Positions 15,612-23,930 of a stretch of DNA of 64,000 nt are shown piece by piece. The DNA comes from a bacterium (lineage in GTDB: Bacteria > Planctomycetota > Planctomycetia > Planctomycetales > Planctomycetaceae). The position numbers and the translations under genes are program-made. The stretch lies in assembly GCA_016125225.1 (NCBI GenBank), contig WGME01000004.1, forward strand, positions 429,556-493,555. The letters run 5' to 3'. The stretch's first letter is position 1. Each line of letters opens with the position of its first letter. Below the pieces are notes generated by a model. That model was not told where the DNA came from. It did not search any database and saw nothing but the letters and a program-made list of their open reading frames with translations.

Positions 15612-18554
15612 ATGACTAATCCTGTGGAACCGCCGCCCGTTGAAACTGGCTCCAGCAGCCAGCAGCGCCTCCCGTATCACGGGTTTGGCATGGCTGTGGG
15701 TGCGGATGCCACCGTGATTTCGGCTCCTCGAGCAACGGATGGCAGTTCTCCCTCGGATTCCGGCACCACGCTGGCCACCAGCCCTCTGGTTCCGCCGTCG
15801 CCGATTTCCATGGCCTTGTTTCCGGGTCAGCAGCGCGCAGAAAATCAGAACGAGATCGAAGGCACTCTGCTGGGCCATTTTCGGATTCGTCGCCGCATTG
15901 GCGCCGGCGGCATGGGCACGGTCTTCCTGGCTGACGATGAGAAGCTGCAGCGACCGGTGGCCTTGAAAGTTTTGTCGCCGCAGCAGACCGCTGACCCGGC
16001 ATCGGTTCATCGCTTTCTAAATGAGGCCCGCTCAGCTGCACGACTCGATCATGACCACATTGCCCGCGTCTTCTTCTATGGAGACGATCAGGGGCTGCAT
16101 TACATCGCTTATGAGTATGTGCAGGGGGCTAATCTTCGCGATCTGATTCGGTCGCAAACCCGGATCGAAGCTGCAGATGTGGTCGCGTATGCCCTGCAAC
16201 TGGCCTCGGCTCTCTGTCATACCTCGAGTGCCGGCGTTGTCCATCGCGACATCAAGCCCTCGAACATCATTATCACGCATCAGGGCAAGGCCAAACTGGT
16301 TGACCTTGGTCTGGCCCGCAAGGAAAGTCTGGAAGAATCCGCCCATCTGACTGTAGCGGGAACGACGCTAGGCACCTTCGATTATATCTCACCCGAACAA
16401 GCTAAAGATCCCCGCAATGTCGATGTTCGCAGCGACATCTATTCGCTCGGTTGCACTCTCTACCACGCCTTAACCGGTGAGCCACCCTTTCCCGAGGGAA
16501 CCGTGCTGCAGCGGTTGCTCGATCATCAGGAAAAAGAACCGCCTGACCCAGCGATCAAGAATCGCCGGGTTTCGCCCGCACTATCAGCCGTAGTCCGCAA
16601 AATGATGGCCGTCGATCCGAAGCGACGCTACCCCACAGCGGAGGCTCTGCTCAGCGATTTGCTGGTGGTCGCGGCGACGATGGGGCTACGCACTTCGCTC
16701 GGTCCTGAAACCCATTACGCCGAGTTACTGCGACCGCGACACACATGGTGGTCACAGAACGCGAACTGGGTTTTGGCGGCCACCGGGTTGCTGATTGCGG
16801 CTGCGATCTGGCAGGCATTTCCGCAGTTGACGCAACCCACGGAATCTCTGGCCACGATCTCTGGTCCTGCAGCCGAATCTCCCGTGATCGTACCAGCCGA
16901 GCCCCCTGTGACAGGGACGGATTCGCCCTCACTGTCGATGCAGCCCGCGACAACAACCCCAATACTTGCTGAGCGGACACTGACAACACCGAACGTCAAA
17001 CCATTGCCGGTTGATACGGCGACAGAACCGACACCAATTGCCACTGCGGCGGCCGATGGATCGGCGTCTCCACGGCCCGTCGGGATCGATACCGAATTGA
17101 AATCCATCCTGTTCCCCCCGTTCAGCGATCCATCGCTGCAGGATGTTTTCAGTCCGATGACGCTGCGTCCGTTGCCGACGACTGTCACAGACAATTCCAC
17201 TCCGGGCAGCAGCGGTACGACTGGTCCTGCTGTCGGTCCGAATGTCGCGGGCATGTCTCCGCCGCGTGTACCGGATGCCCCTTCGGCACCCGAAGTCATC
17301 GCTTCGACTGCCGGAAGTGCCGATGCGAAGTTGCCTCAGAATCCGATCAGTCCCGCCGGAAGTTCGGGGACCAGTCCTGCGGCTGTCGTGAATCAGAACA
17401 CATTGCCCTTCCTTATTCTGGGTACGGGGCAATCGTATGCCACTCTGGAAGCCGCCTGCATGGAGGTTCGTGACCAGGGCGTGATTGAATTGCACTATGA
17501 CGGTCGCCGTGCCGTGCCCGAACGGCCAATGCGTATTGTCAACAAGCGGATTACGATTCAGGCGGCTCGCGGCCGCAAGCCGGTGATCACCTTTGCTCCG
17601 AAAGGACCGAGCGGCGATCCCCTGCAAGCGCGGATGATGACGGTTTCCGGTGGATCATTGGCCTTGGCGAATCTCGCGATCGAAATGCAGGTTCGTCCAG
17701 GGTCAACTGCCGACTTATGGGCGATGTTCCGTATCGAGCGGCCCGATCGGTTACGATTGCAGAACGTGCATCTGACGATTGTGAACCCCTCGCTGCTGGC
17801 TGCGGCCGTGGTCGAGAGTGCCGCACCGGCGACAACGTCGTTCACCAAAATGGGGGCCATGAAAGATGCCCTACCAGTCATTCCCACAGAAGTTCTGATT
17901 GAGCAATCGGTGATTCGCGGCGAAGCCAATGGTTTGGTGCTGCATGATGCCATGCCGTTCAATCTCGAGTTTCGTCAGAGCCTGTTAGCCATTGGCGAAT
18001 GGCTGGTCCAGCAGGAATTTGCCCCCGATGTAATGAGCACCTCTTCACGCTTGTCGATTGATCTGACGAATACAACTTGCGTACTGGGCCAGGGCCTCAT
18101 TCGTGTCGTGGATGACGACGATGTCTCCGGGCGGCAGTTGCCGATTCAAATCACCGCGCGGAACAATATTTTCTCGTGTGGACCCGGGGCTCCGCTCATT
18201 GAGCAGCAGTTTGCGATGTCGACCATGGATGTCCGCAAGTTCTTGATCTGGTCGGAAGAGCACAATCGGTTTGATGGGATCGATACGTTTTGGCTGGTGC
18301 GCTTTGTCGCACCTCCCGAGGAAGATCGCTGGGATTTCAACGCCTGGAAAAGTTGGTGGGAACGTTCGGAAGTCTCTGATTCCTTGAACACCCCCGTCGT
18401 CTGGGCGCAGCCGGTTCGTAATCGATCGTTTTCACAGATTCGCGTACAGGACGTGAAGCACTCGGTCAATGGCGAACTGCAAACGGCCAATCCTTTGCCC
18501 GACGCCTTGCTGGGTGCTCCGCTCGAACAGTTGCCGACAGAACCGGCCGAGTAA
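15612..18554 (+). CDS. transmembrane Ser/Thr protein kinase with exported beta-helix-like domain
   Basis: A 980-residue Hanks-type kinase of the PknB/planctomycete class. Kinase domain about residues 90-360: glycine loop GAGGMGTV (97-104), VALK lysine (Lys119), HRDIKPSN with catalytic Asp213, DLG in place of DFG (Asp231) and the APE-region GTFDYISPEQ. A single transmembrane helix follows near residue 385 (NWVLAATGLLIAAAIW). A Pro/Thr/Ser-rich linker (about 405-590) leads to an exported domain from about residue 595, starting GQSYATLEAACMEVRDQG, which looks like a right-handed parallel beta-helix (pectin-lyase-like) and would be the sensor or wall-binding part. Convergent with the TonB-like gene, only 9 nt apart. 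Confidence 0.92.
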   Translation: MTNPVEPPPVETGSSSQQRLPYHGFGMAVGADATVISAPRATDGSSPSDSGTTLATSPLVPPSPISMALFPGQQRAENQNEIEGTLLGHFRIRRRIGAGGMGTVFLADDEKLQRPVALKVLSPQQTADPASVHRFLNEARSAARLDHDHIARVFFYGDDQGLHYIAYEYVQGANLRDLIRSQTRIEAADVVAYALQLASALCHTSSAGVVHRDIKPSNIIITHQGKAKLVDLGLARKESLEESAHLTVAGTTLGTFDYISPEQAKDPRNVDVRSDIYSLGCTLYHALTGEPPFPEGTVLQRLLDHQEKEPPDPAIKNRRVSPALSAVVRKMMAVDPKRRYPTAEALLSDLLVVAATMGLRTSLGPETHYAELLRPRHTWWSQNANWVLAATGLLIAAAIWQAFPQLTQPTESLATISGPAAESPVIVPAEPPVTGTDSPSLSMQPATTTPILAERTLTTPNVKPLPVDTATEPTPIATAAADGSASPRPVGIDTELKSILFPPFSDPSLQDVFSPMTLRPLPTTVTDNSTPGSSGTTGPAVGPNVAGMSPPRVPDAPSAPEVIASTAGSADAKLPQNPISPAGSSGTSPAAVVNQNTLPFLILGTGQSYATLEAACMEVRDQGVIELHYDGRRAVPERPMRIVNKRITIQAARGRKPVITFAPKGPSGDPLQARMMTVSGGSLALANLAIEMQVRPGSTADLWAMFRIERPDRLRLQNVHLTIVNPSLLAAAVVESAAPATTSFTKMGAMKDALPVIPTEVLIEQSVIRGEANGLVLHDAMPFNLEFRQSLLAIGEWLVQQEFAPDVMSTSSRLSIDLTNTTCVLGQGLIRVVDDDDVSGRQLPIQITARNNIFSCGPGAPLIEQQFAMSTMDVRKFLIWSEEHNRFDGIDTFWLVRFVAPPEEDRWDFNAWKSWWERSEVSDSLNTPVVWAQPVRNRSFSQIRVQDVKHSVNGELQTANPLPDALLGAPLEQLPTEPAE

Positions 18555-18563
18555 CCCTTTGGC

Positions 18564-19505
18564 CTAACGGCGGATCGTGAAGTTCACCGGAATTCGCACG
18601 TCAAATTTCACCGCCCGTGTACCCAGCCGAGCCGGTTCAAACCGCCACGCTCGAATCGCCGTCAGTGCCGATTGATCGAGCAAAGGTTCACCTGAAGAGA
18701 TCTCGATAACGGCGCGCTCGACAATTCCTTCCTGATCAATCGTAACTTTGAGAGTCACCCGACCTTCGATTTGACGACGACGCAACTCCTCGGGATAGAC
18801 CGGTTCGCGATTGGTGGGCAAGGGCTTGGGCAGGGCATCGACTTTGGCACCCTGCGGAGTTTGTGCCCCGACCGTAGATCGCTCGGCATCATCGGGTTCC
18901 AGCACCTCAGTCTGCGCGATGTTGCGTGTCGGGGGCGACAGGTCTGGCCTTTCCAGTCTGACCGGCGGCGACTCCGGTGCTGGCATCGCGGTCCACAGGG
19001 GCTTGTTAGGCCGGCCTTGAACTTCCGGGGTGTTCTCATGTCGGGGAACCGCCTGCCGAGGGGCATCAGGCAACTCGGCGAGTTCCATGCTCCGCTCACT
19101 GCGTCGGCGGAGGATTTCCTCGATGGGTGGCGTTGCCACATAGCGATCATCAACCGCCAGCGGATTCGGGGGGGGCGATTGTGACTCGGCAATCTTCGGC
19201 AATGCGGGAGCGGGAAACGTTACGGTCGGAGTTTCTTCAGCCGTGATCCGTGAGTCCAGCATCACAGGTGACGACCGAGCCCGTCGATTGGCCGAGACCG
19301 CTGGCAAAGCCTGGCCCGACCGGACCGCGAATTCCACTTTCAAAAAATCATCCGCGCTCGCCAATGCCCAGAAGAGCAGGGCGTGCATACCGGCGCTCAC
19401 GAGGTAGGGCACGCGGACAGATAGCACGGCAGAATGACCACAAGCAGGAGTTTTTCGCGGCAAAGGCTGAACAAACACTGTAAGCCAGCGGCCCGCGAAC
19501 AGCAA
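18564..19505 (-). CDS. TonB-family protein (energy-transducer C-terminal domain)
   Basis: About 313 residues. A hydrophobic N-terminal anchor with a VSAGMHALLFWALA motif (SxxxH as in TonB) is followed by a long Pro/Arg/Glu-rich spacer (about residues 60-225) and a TonB C-terminal domain, PVYPEELRRRQIEGRVTLKV, IDQEGIVERAVIEISSG, and AIRAWRFEPA near the end. TonB transmits the force of an ExbB/ExbD motor to outer-membrane receptors; no exbB, exbD or receptor is adjacent. The start is uncertain: TTG 19505 or GTG 19478 are candidates, and no strong ribosome site singles one out. Confidence 0.85.
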   Translation of the reverse strand: MLFAGRWLTVFVQPLPRKTPACGHSAVLSVRVPYLVSAGMHALLFWALASADDFLKVEFAVRSGQALPAVSANRRARSSPVMLDSRITAEETPTVTFPAPALPKIAESQSPPPNPLAVDDRYVATPPIEEILRRRSERSMELAELPDAPRQAVPRHENTPEVQGRPNKPLWTAMPAPESPPVRLERPDLSPPTRNIAQTEVLEPDDAERSTVGAQTPQGAKVDALPKPLPTNREPVYPEELRRRQIEGRVTLKVTIDQEGIVERAVIEISSGEPLLDQSALTAIRAWRFEPARLGTRAVKFDVRIPVNFTIRR

Positions 19506-19594
19506 TCCCCTCGCAGTGGAAGTCGAGGGAAGTTACAGTACCATGCTCGTCAGAATCGTCACCCTATGTGAACTGCTGGACAGAAAGAGCAGCC

Positions 19595-20314
19595 GTGTCG
19601 GACTCGTCGCCAGAAAAAATCGCACTGACACAATTGAGCCGGAAACAACGGCGTGTGCTCGGAACGCTGCTCGAAAAAGCCTTCACAACTCCCGATCAAT
19701 ACCCGCTGACGTTGAAGGCGGCGGTGGCGGGTTGTAACCAGAAAAGCAATCGGGACCCCGTCACCAATTATGACGAAGACGATGTCGCAACGGCCTTGGA
19801 AGAACTCCGTGAGATCGGGTTTGTTGGCGAAGTGCATACCGAGGGGGGACGTACCGAACGGTATCGCCACTATCTGCGGCATCGCACCGATTTGACGGAA
19901 GCCCAGATGGCGGTGATGACGGAACTGATGCTGCGGGGCCGTCAGCAGGTGGGTGAACTACGGACGCGGGCCAGTCGCATGGTCGCCATTCCTTCTCTGG
20001 AAGAACTCCGCGACGTGTTACAGTCACTGCTGGAACGTGGCATGGTCCGAGCCAACGGGTCTCTGGAACGCCGGGGTATTGAAGTCGATCACAATTTGTA
20101 TAACCCGGGAGAAAATCGCGAAACGCTGAGCGAGTTGGGTGAGGAACCCGCCGCCGGTTCCGCTCCCGTCCGGGTAGCCAGTGCTGTCGCGCCGAAAACT
20201 TCAGAACAAGATGACACTATCGCCGAACTGCAGTCAGCGGTGTCGGACTTGCGAAATCAGGTCGAGGAATTGAAAGAGGAACTGGCCGAACTGCGGCGAC
20301 AACTGGGGGCCTGA
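19595..20314 (+). CDS. yceH: YceH (DUF480) family protein
   Basis: A 239-residue member of the YceH/DUF480 family, a tandem winged-helix protein of unclear role. Family signatures are QRRVLGTLLEKAFTTPDQYP and CNQKSNRDPV near the N-terminus, and the second domain segment MTELMLRGRQQVGELRTRAS. Planctomycete-style addition: a C-terminal coiled coil, SAVSDLRNQVEELKEELAEL. I chose GTG 19595; another GTG lies 27 nt upstream. Divergent from the TonB-like gene and convergent with the ACT protein (27 nt between stops). Confidence 0.9.
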   Translation: MSDSSPEKIALTQLSRKQRRVLGTLLEKAFTTPDQYPLTLKAAVAGCNQKSNRDPVTNYDEDDVATALEELREIGFVGEVHTEGGRTERYRHYLRHRTDLTEAQMAVMTELMLRGRQQVGELRTRASRMVAIPSLEELRDVLQSLLERGMVRANGSLERRGIEVDHNLYNPGENRETLSELGEEPAAGSAPVRVASAVAPKTSEQDDTIAELQSAVSDLRNQVEELKEELAELRRQLGA

Positions 20315-20341
20315 CGCGATCGGTATGGGCACCAGACCAAG

Positions 20342-20848
20342 CTACAGATAGTCGTCCTGGTCTAACAGATCACCTTCGGTGATGATGCGGAAACCAGCGT
20401 CTTCGAAGGCACGCGTGGCGAGATCGACATCGTCGACATACATCGCCACGGCGGAGTGCCCCTGCCGACGATAGCGCAGCAGCGAAGCATGGTGAATGTT
20501 CAATTCCACCTTCAGAAGTGCCGTGCAGATGGCATCGAATGGGCGGTCATCATCGGGGAGTTCCACGCCGACGACATCGCTTTCGCTGAACATGAAATTT
20601 GAAAGTTCGAGACGCTCGCGGGCCCGGTCGGAATTGTTGAAGATCAGCCGGACATTAGCACAGTCGACGGAGTCGTCGATGCTCATCGATAGCACGCGAA
20701 TATCGAGCGATTCGACCTGGCGCATCAGTTCGCCCAGCCGTCCCACCCGGTTTTCGAGAAAGACCACAAACTGCCTCAGACACGGCCAGTTGCGAGCTCG
20801 TCCCGTGGATAGAGCTTCAAAACTGGCGTCCCCATGGCGCCGCGACAT
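20342..20848 (-). CDS. tandem ACT-domain protein
   Basis: A 168-residue protein made of two ACT-like modules: RQFVVFLENRVGRLGELMRQ with a conserved small-ligand-binding Gly, and a second beginning near AICTALLKVELNIHHASLLR. Free-standing ACT proteins sense amino acids and regulate enzymes or genes; the ligand here is unknown. Cytoplasmic, no membrane segment. The first 25 residues (Arg-rich) may lie before the true start. Divergent from the HAD hydrolase. Confidence 0.82.
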   Translation of the reverse strand: MSRRHGDASFEALSTGRARNWPCLRQFVVFLENRVGRLGELMRQVESLDIRVLSMSIDDSVDCANVRLIFNNSDRARERLELSNFMFSESDVVGVELPDDDRPFDAICTALLKVELNIHHASLLRYRRQGHSAVAMYVDDVDLATRAFEDAGFRIITEGDLLDQDDYL

Positions 20849-20977
20849 AGCCTACACTCTCCCTCTCGGCGGCAAACTGGCTGCCGCACGCTGGCCCGAC
20901 TTGTTCCCTGCCTACCGGCACTGTAGGAGAATTGGCGGGGCGATGCAATCGGTGGCAATTTAGAGCGAGTACGGCGA

Positions 20978-21601
20978 ATGCTGAAGACCATTGTGTTCGA
21001 TATGGGAAATGTCCTCGTCCATTTCTGTCACGACCGCATGTGCCGTCAGATTGGCGACTTGTGTGGCCGCACCGGCCGCGAAATTCAGCAACTGCTGATG
21101 GAATCGGGTTTACAATGGAATTTTGAACGGGGACTCATCAGCCCGGCCGAACTCCATTGGCAGGTGCAGGAACTGGTGCAGCAATCGATTCCGGTCACCG
21201 AACTCGTTCAGGCCGCCTCGGACATCTTCGAACTCAATGAACCGATTGTGCCGGTGCTCGATTCCTTGCGGCGGCAAAATTACCGGCTGGTGTTGTTATC
21301 CAATACCAGTGTCTGGCACTTCGAATTCATTCGCGATCGATTCGATGTACTCGATCGGTTTGATGCGTTTGTCCTGTCGTTTGAAGCCGGAGCAATCAAA
21401 CCGGAGCCCCCCATTTTTGAAGCCGCACTCCGGACAATCCACTGCGAGCCACAAGCCGCGTTTTATACAGACGACATCGCCCGCTATGTGGAAGCCGGAC
21501 GCACCTACGGCCTGCACGCTGAGATTTTCACCGATGTCCCCACGTTATGCGGACACCTGGAACGATTGGGTGTCACCGTTGAGCGGATGACAACCTATTG
21601 A
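20978..21601 (+). CDS. HAD-superfamily hydrolase
   Basis: A 207-residue HAD phosphatase. Motif I is VFDMGNVLV with nucleophile Asp8; the second Asp of classic DxD is Gly, as in YihX-like members with FDLGN. Motif II is LLSNTS, motif III Lys is in AGAIKPEPPIFEAAL and motif IV is FYTDDIARYV. A helical cap lies between residues 15 and 85. Substrate unknown; sugar phosphates are typical. The 3' end overlaps the convergent WD40/cytochrome gene by 7 nt. Confidence 0.88.
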   Translation: MLKTIVFDMGNVLVHFCHDRMCRQIGDLCGRTGREIQQLLMESGLQWNFERGLISPAELHWQVQELVQQSIPVTELVQAASDIFELNEPIVPVLDSLRRQNYRLVLLSNTSVWHFEFIRDRFDVLDRFDAFVLSFEAGAIKPEPPIFEAALRTIHCEPQAAFYTDDIARYVEAGRTYGLHAEIFTDVPTLCGHLERLGVTVERMTTY

Positions 21602-23853
21602 GCGGCGGCGGTTTGAGTGGGACGGTTCTGTGCGGCCTGCAATCGGCCCAGGCGATCTTTGATCGCCGCGACATTCTCTGTGGCTGACTTGGCCGCTTGA
21701 TCTGCATCGGCAAGTTGCTTCTGTTGTTCCGGTGTGACCACGGCCGCCGCGACGGCTTTTTCTGCATCCGCTTTGCGGGTAGTCAGCAGAGTGGTTGCGG
21801 CCTGTACTTTCGTAGCGGCTTCGGCTGCCGTTTTATCTGCTGCGACCTTGGTGGCGTTCGCCTGATCCAATGTGGCTTTCGCTCCATTGTAAGCCGTGGT
21901 GGCCGCGATCTGGGCATCGTTCTTCAGAGCCAGTTGCTTCACCAGTTCCGTTCGCTGGTTAGCCACCTGAGTTACGGCGGCTAAGGCATCAAGAGCTTTC
22001 TGTGCAGCCGTGGCAGCGGCGGCTTTCAAGGCCGCATCGTCGGGTTTGGCGGCTGCCGCTTGTTGCGCTTGAACCACCGCAGCTTCCGCGGCGACAGAGG
22101 CTTCTTCCGCTGTTTTCGCGGCTGTCTGGGCCGTCGCGACTTGCTTCGCAATGGCATCCGTTTCCCCGGCAGCTTTGGCTTTGGCCGCATCTGCGGCTTT
22201 GAGAGCGGCGTCGGCAGTGGTTACGGCTTGCTGCTTCGAGGCAACATCTGCGTCGGCAGCGGCTTTCGCTTTATTGGCGGCATCGAGGCCCGCTTGGGCT
22301 TCCATCGCCAGCTTGGTCGCCATTTCCGCCGCCAGTTTTCGATCGGCAATGCCCTTGTTCAAGGCGGCGACCTGAGCGGCTGCCTGCGTCGCGACAGCTT
22401 CGGCCTGTTGCAGTTGTTGTTGAGTGCTTTGAATGCGCGTTACCAAGGCTGGCGGGTTGGTCGACAACTCACCGAGTCGCGCGCCATCTTTGGCCGAATA
22501 GATCAGCACCATTCCGGTGAGATCCCCCACCAGTACGCGATCTGTTTCGACACACAACACGGCAGCGGTCCCTAAGTCAGACAGCCCTGGTTCAAAGGTG
22601 CGGACGGCATTGCCCGCGGCATCCCACAGCTTGCCCCTTTGATCGCGGCCGGTGGTCACGATGCGGGCATCGCGGGAGAATTCCACGGCCGTAGTCCCGC
22701 CGCCATGGGCGCCCCAGTTTTTCACCTGGTTGCCGTTCTGCATTTCCCAGAGTCGCACGGTGCCATCTTCACTGGCCGTAGCGACCGTGTTGGAATCAGG
22801 AGCCCAACTGATATCGGTGATGACACCAGTGTGGCCATTCAAGGCATAGAACTCGCGACCGGTACCGGCTTCCCACACGAAGAGGCCATTGCTGCGATCC
22901 CCCGTGGTGAGCAGCACGCCATCGGGGCTGAACTCGAGTGCCGTTACCCAGTCAGTATGTTTCTTCAGCTCGAAGAGAAGTTCACCGGTGGCCACGCTGT
23001 AGCAGCGGATGATCTTTTTCGGGCCACCCAAGGCAACCATGGTTTGATCGGGACTGAGATCGGCAGCGAGCACGGCATCGTATTCATCGCCCAATTCCGC
23101 GACCCGGTTACCCGTGCGGACATCGAAGAGAATCACCTTGCCAGAGTGGGCACCGCGTCCGCCGCCCGCCATCAGAATCGCCCCATTGCGGCTGAATTTC
23201 AGCACGTACGGCTGACCTTCCGGGAAGGGCAGCACACCAGCGAGTTCCTGAGTGGCTGTATTGTAGAGCAGGATTTGCTTGTGACCCGAGACGGCAGCCA
23301 AGGGGGACCAGGGATTGACGGCCAAGGCCGTGACGCCGTTGGCTCGCGAGGAAACCAGCAACGGATCGAGCGAGAGTTGTTCCGGCAGCGGTGGCGGTCC
23401 CGACGGACGATCCATCGAGACTTCAACGCGAGTGACCGCCGACTTCTTGATCTTCGCGACACTGCCGGAATTCTGTAGTGCCCCTTGTTCAATCCACTTC
23501 TTGATTAAGGCGAGCTGAGCATCCGGAAGTTTTGGCTGCTCGGGGGGCATCTTCGGTTCGGCAAGATGGGCTACCACCTGATAGAGCTTGCTGCCATCGG
23601 CATCGCCATCGGTCTTGATGACCTCACCCGAGGCACCCCCCTGGATCGCGGCACCATAGTTATCGAGGGCCAGGTCGCCGTTCTTATCATTGGCGTTATG
23701 GCAGGTTCCGCACTTCTCGCGGAAGATCGGCAGAATGTGTTGCTCGTAGGTGATCTTTTCGGGGTCTTTCTGATCCCCCGCAGGCTTCTGTTCCTGTGCC
23801 CAGGCGACGGCTCCGCCGGTCATCACCCACACAATCACGCAGCTTCGCAGCAT
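21595..23853 (-). CDS. exported cytochrome-c / WD40 protein with Ala-rich coiled-coil tail
   Basis: A 752-residue protein. Signal peptide ending AVAWAQ, then a planctomycete cytochrome-c (PSCyt1-type) domain with heme motif CGTCH (residues 48-52) and a distal MPPEQPKLPD Met-type ligand region. A seven-blade WD40 propeller spans about 150-470 (for example TASEDGTVRLWEMQNGNQVK). From about 480 to the end runs an extremely Ala/Lys/Gln-rich helical tail, probably a long coiled coil. Last gene of the exported-protein cluster and probably cotranscribed with the DUF1549 gene, 77 nt upstream. The ATG 23853 is preferred over a TTG at 23934 because it starts the signal peptide. Confidence 0.88.
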   Translation of the reverse strand: MLRSCVIVWVMTGGAVAWAQEQKPAGDQKDPEKITYEQHILPIFREKCGTCHNANDKNGDLALDNYGAAIQGGASGEVIKTDGDADGSKLYQVVAHLAEPKMPPEQPKLPDAQLALIKKWIEQGALQNSGSVAKIKKSAVTRVEVSMDRPSGPPPLPEQLSLDPLLVSSRANGVTALAVNPWSPLAAVSGHKQILLYNTATQELAGVLPFPEGQPYVLKFSRNGAILMAGGGRGAHSGKVILFDVRTGNRVAELGDEYDAVLAADLSPDQTMVALGGPKKIIRCYSVATGELLFELKKHTDWVTALEFSPDGVLLTTGDRSNGLFVWEAGTGREFYALNGHTGVITDISWAPDSNTVATASEDGTVRLWEMQNGNQVKNWGAHGGGTTAVEFSRDARIVTTGRDQRGKLWDAAGNAVRTFEPGLSDLGTAAVLCVETDRVLVGDLTGMVLIYSAKDGARLGELSTNPPALVTRIQSTQQQLQQAEAVATQAAAQVAALNKGIADRKLAAEMATKLAMEAQAGLDAANKAKAAADADVASKQQAVTTADAALKAADAAKAKAAGETDAIAKQVATAQTAAKTAEEASVAAEAAVVQAQQAAAAKPDDAALKAAAATAAQKALDALAAVTQVANQRTELVKQLALKNDAQIAATTAYNGAKATLDQANATKVAADKTAAEAATKVQAATTLLTTRKADAEKAVAAAVVTPEQQKQLADADQAAKSATENVAAIKDRLGRLQAAQNRPTQTAAAQ

Positions 23854-23930
23854 GGCAAACGGCTCACTCTTGGCAAGGTCACAAAGTCGGTCAGAAGATT
23901 CAGGCAGGCAAGGCTGACAGACTCTGGCGA

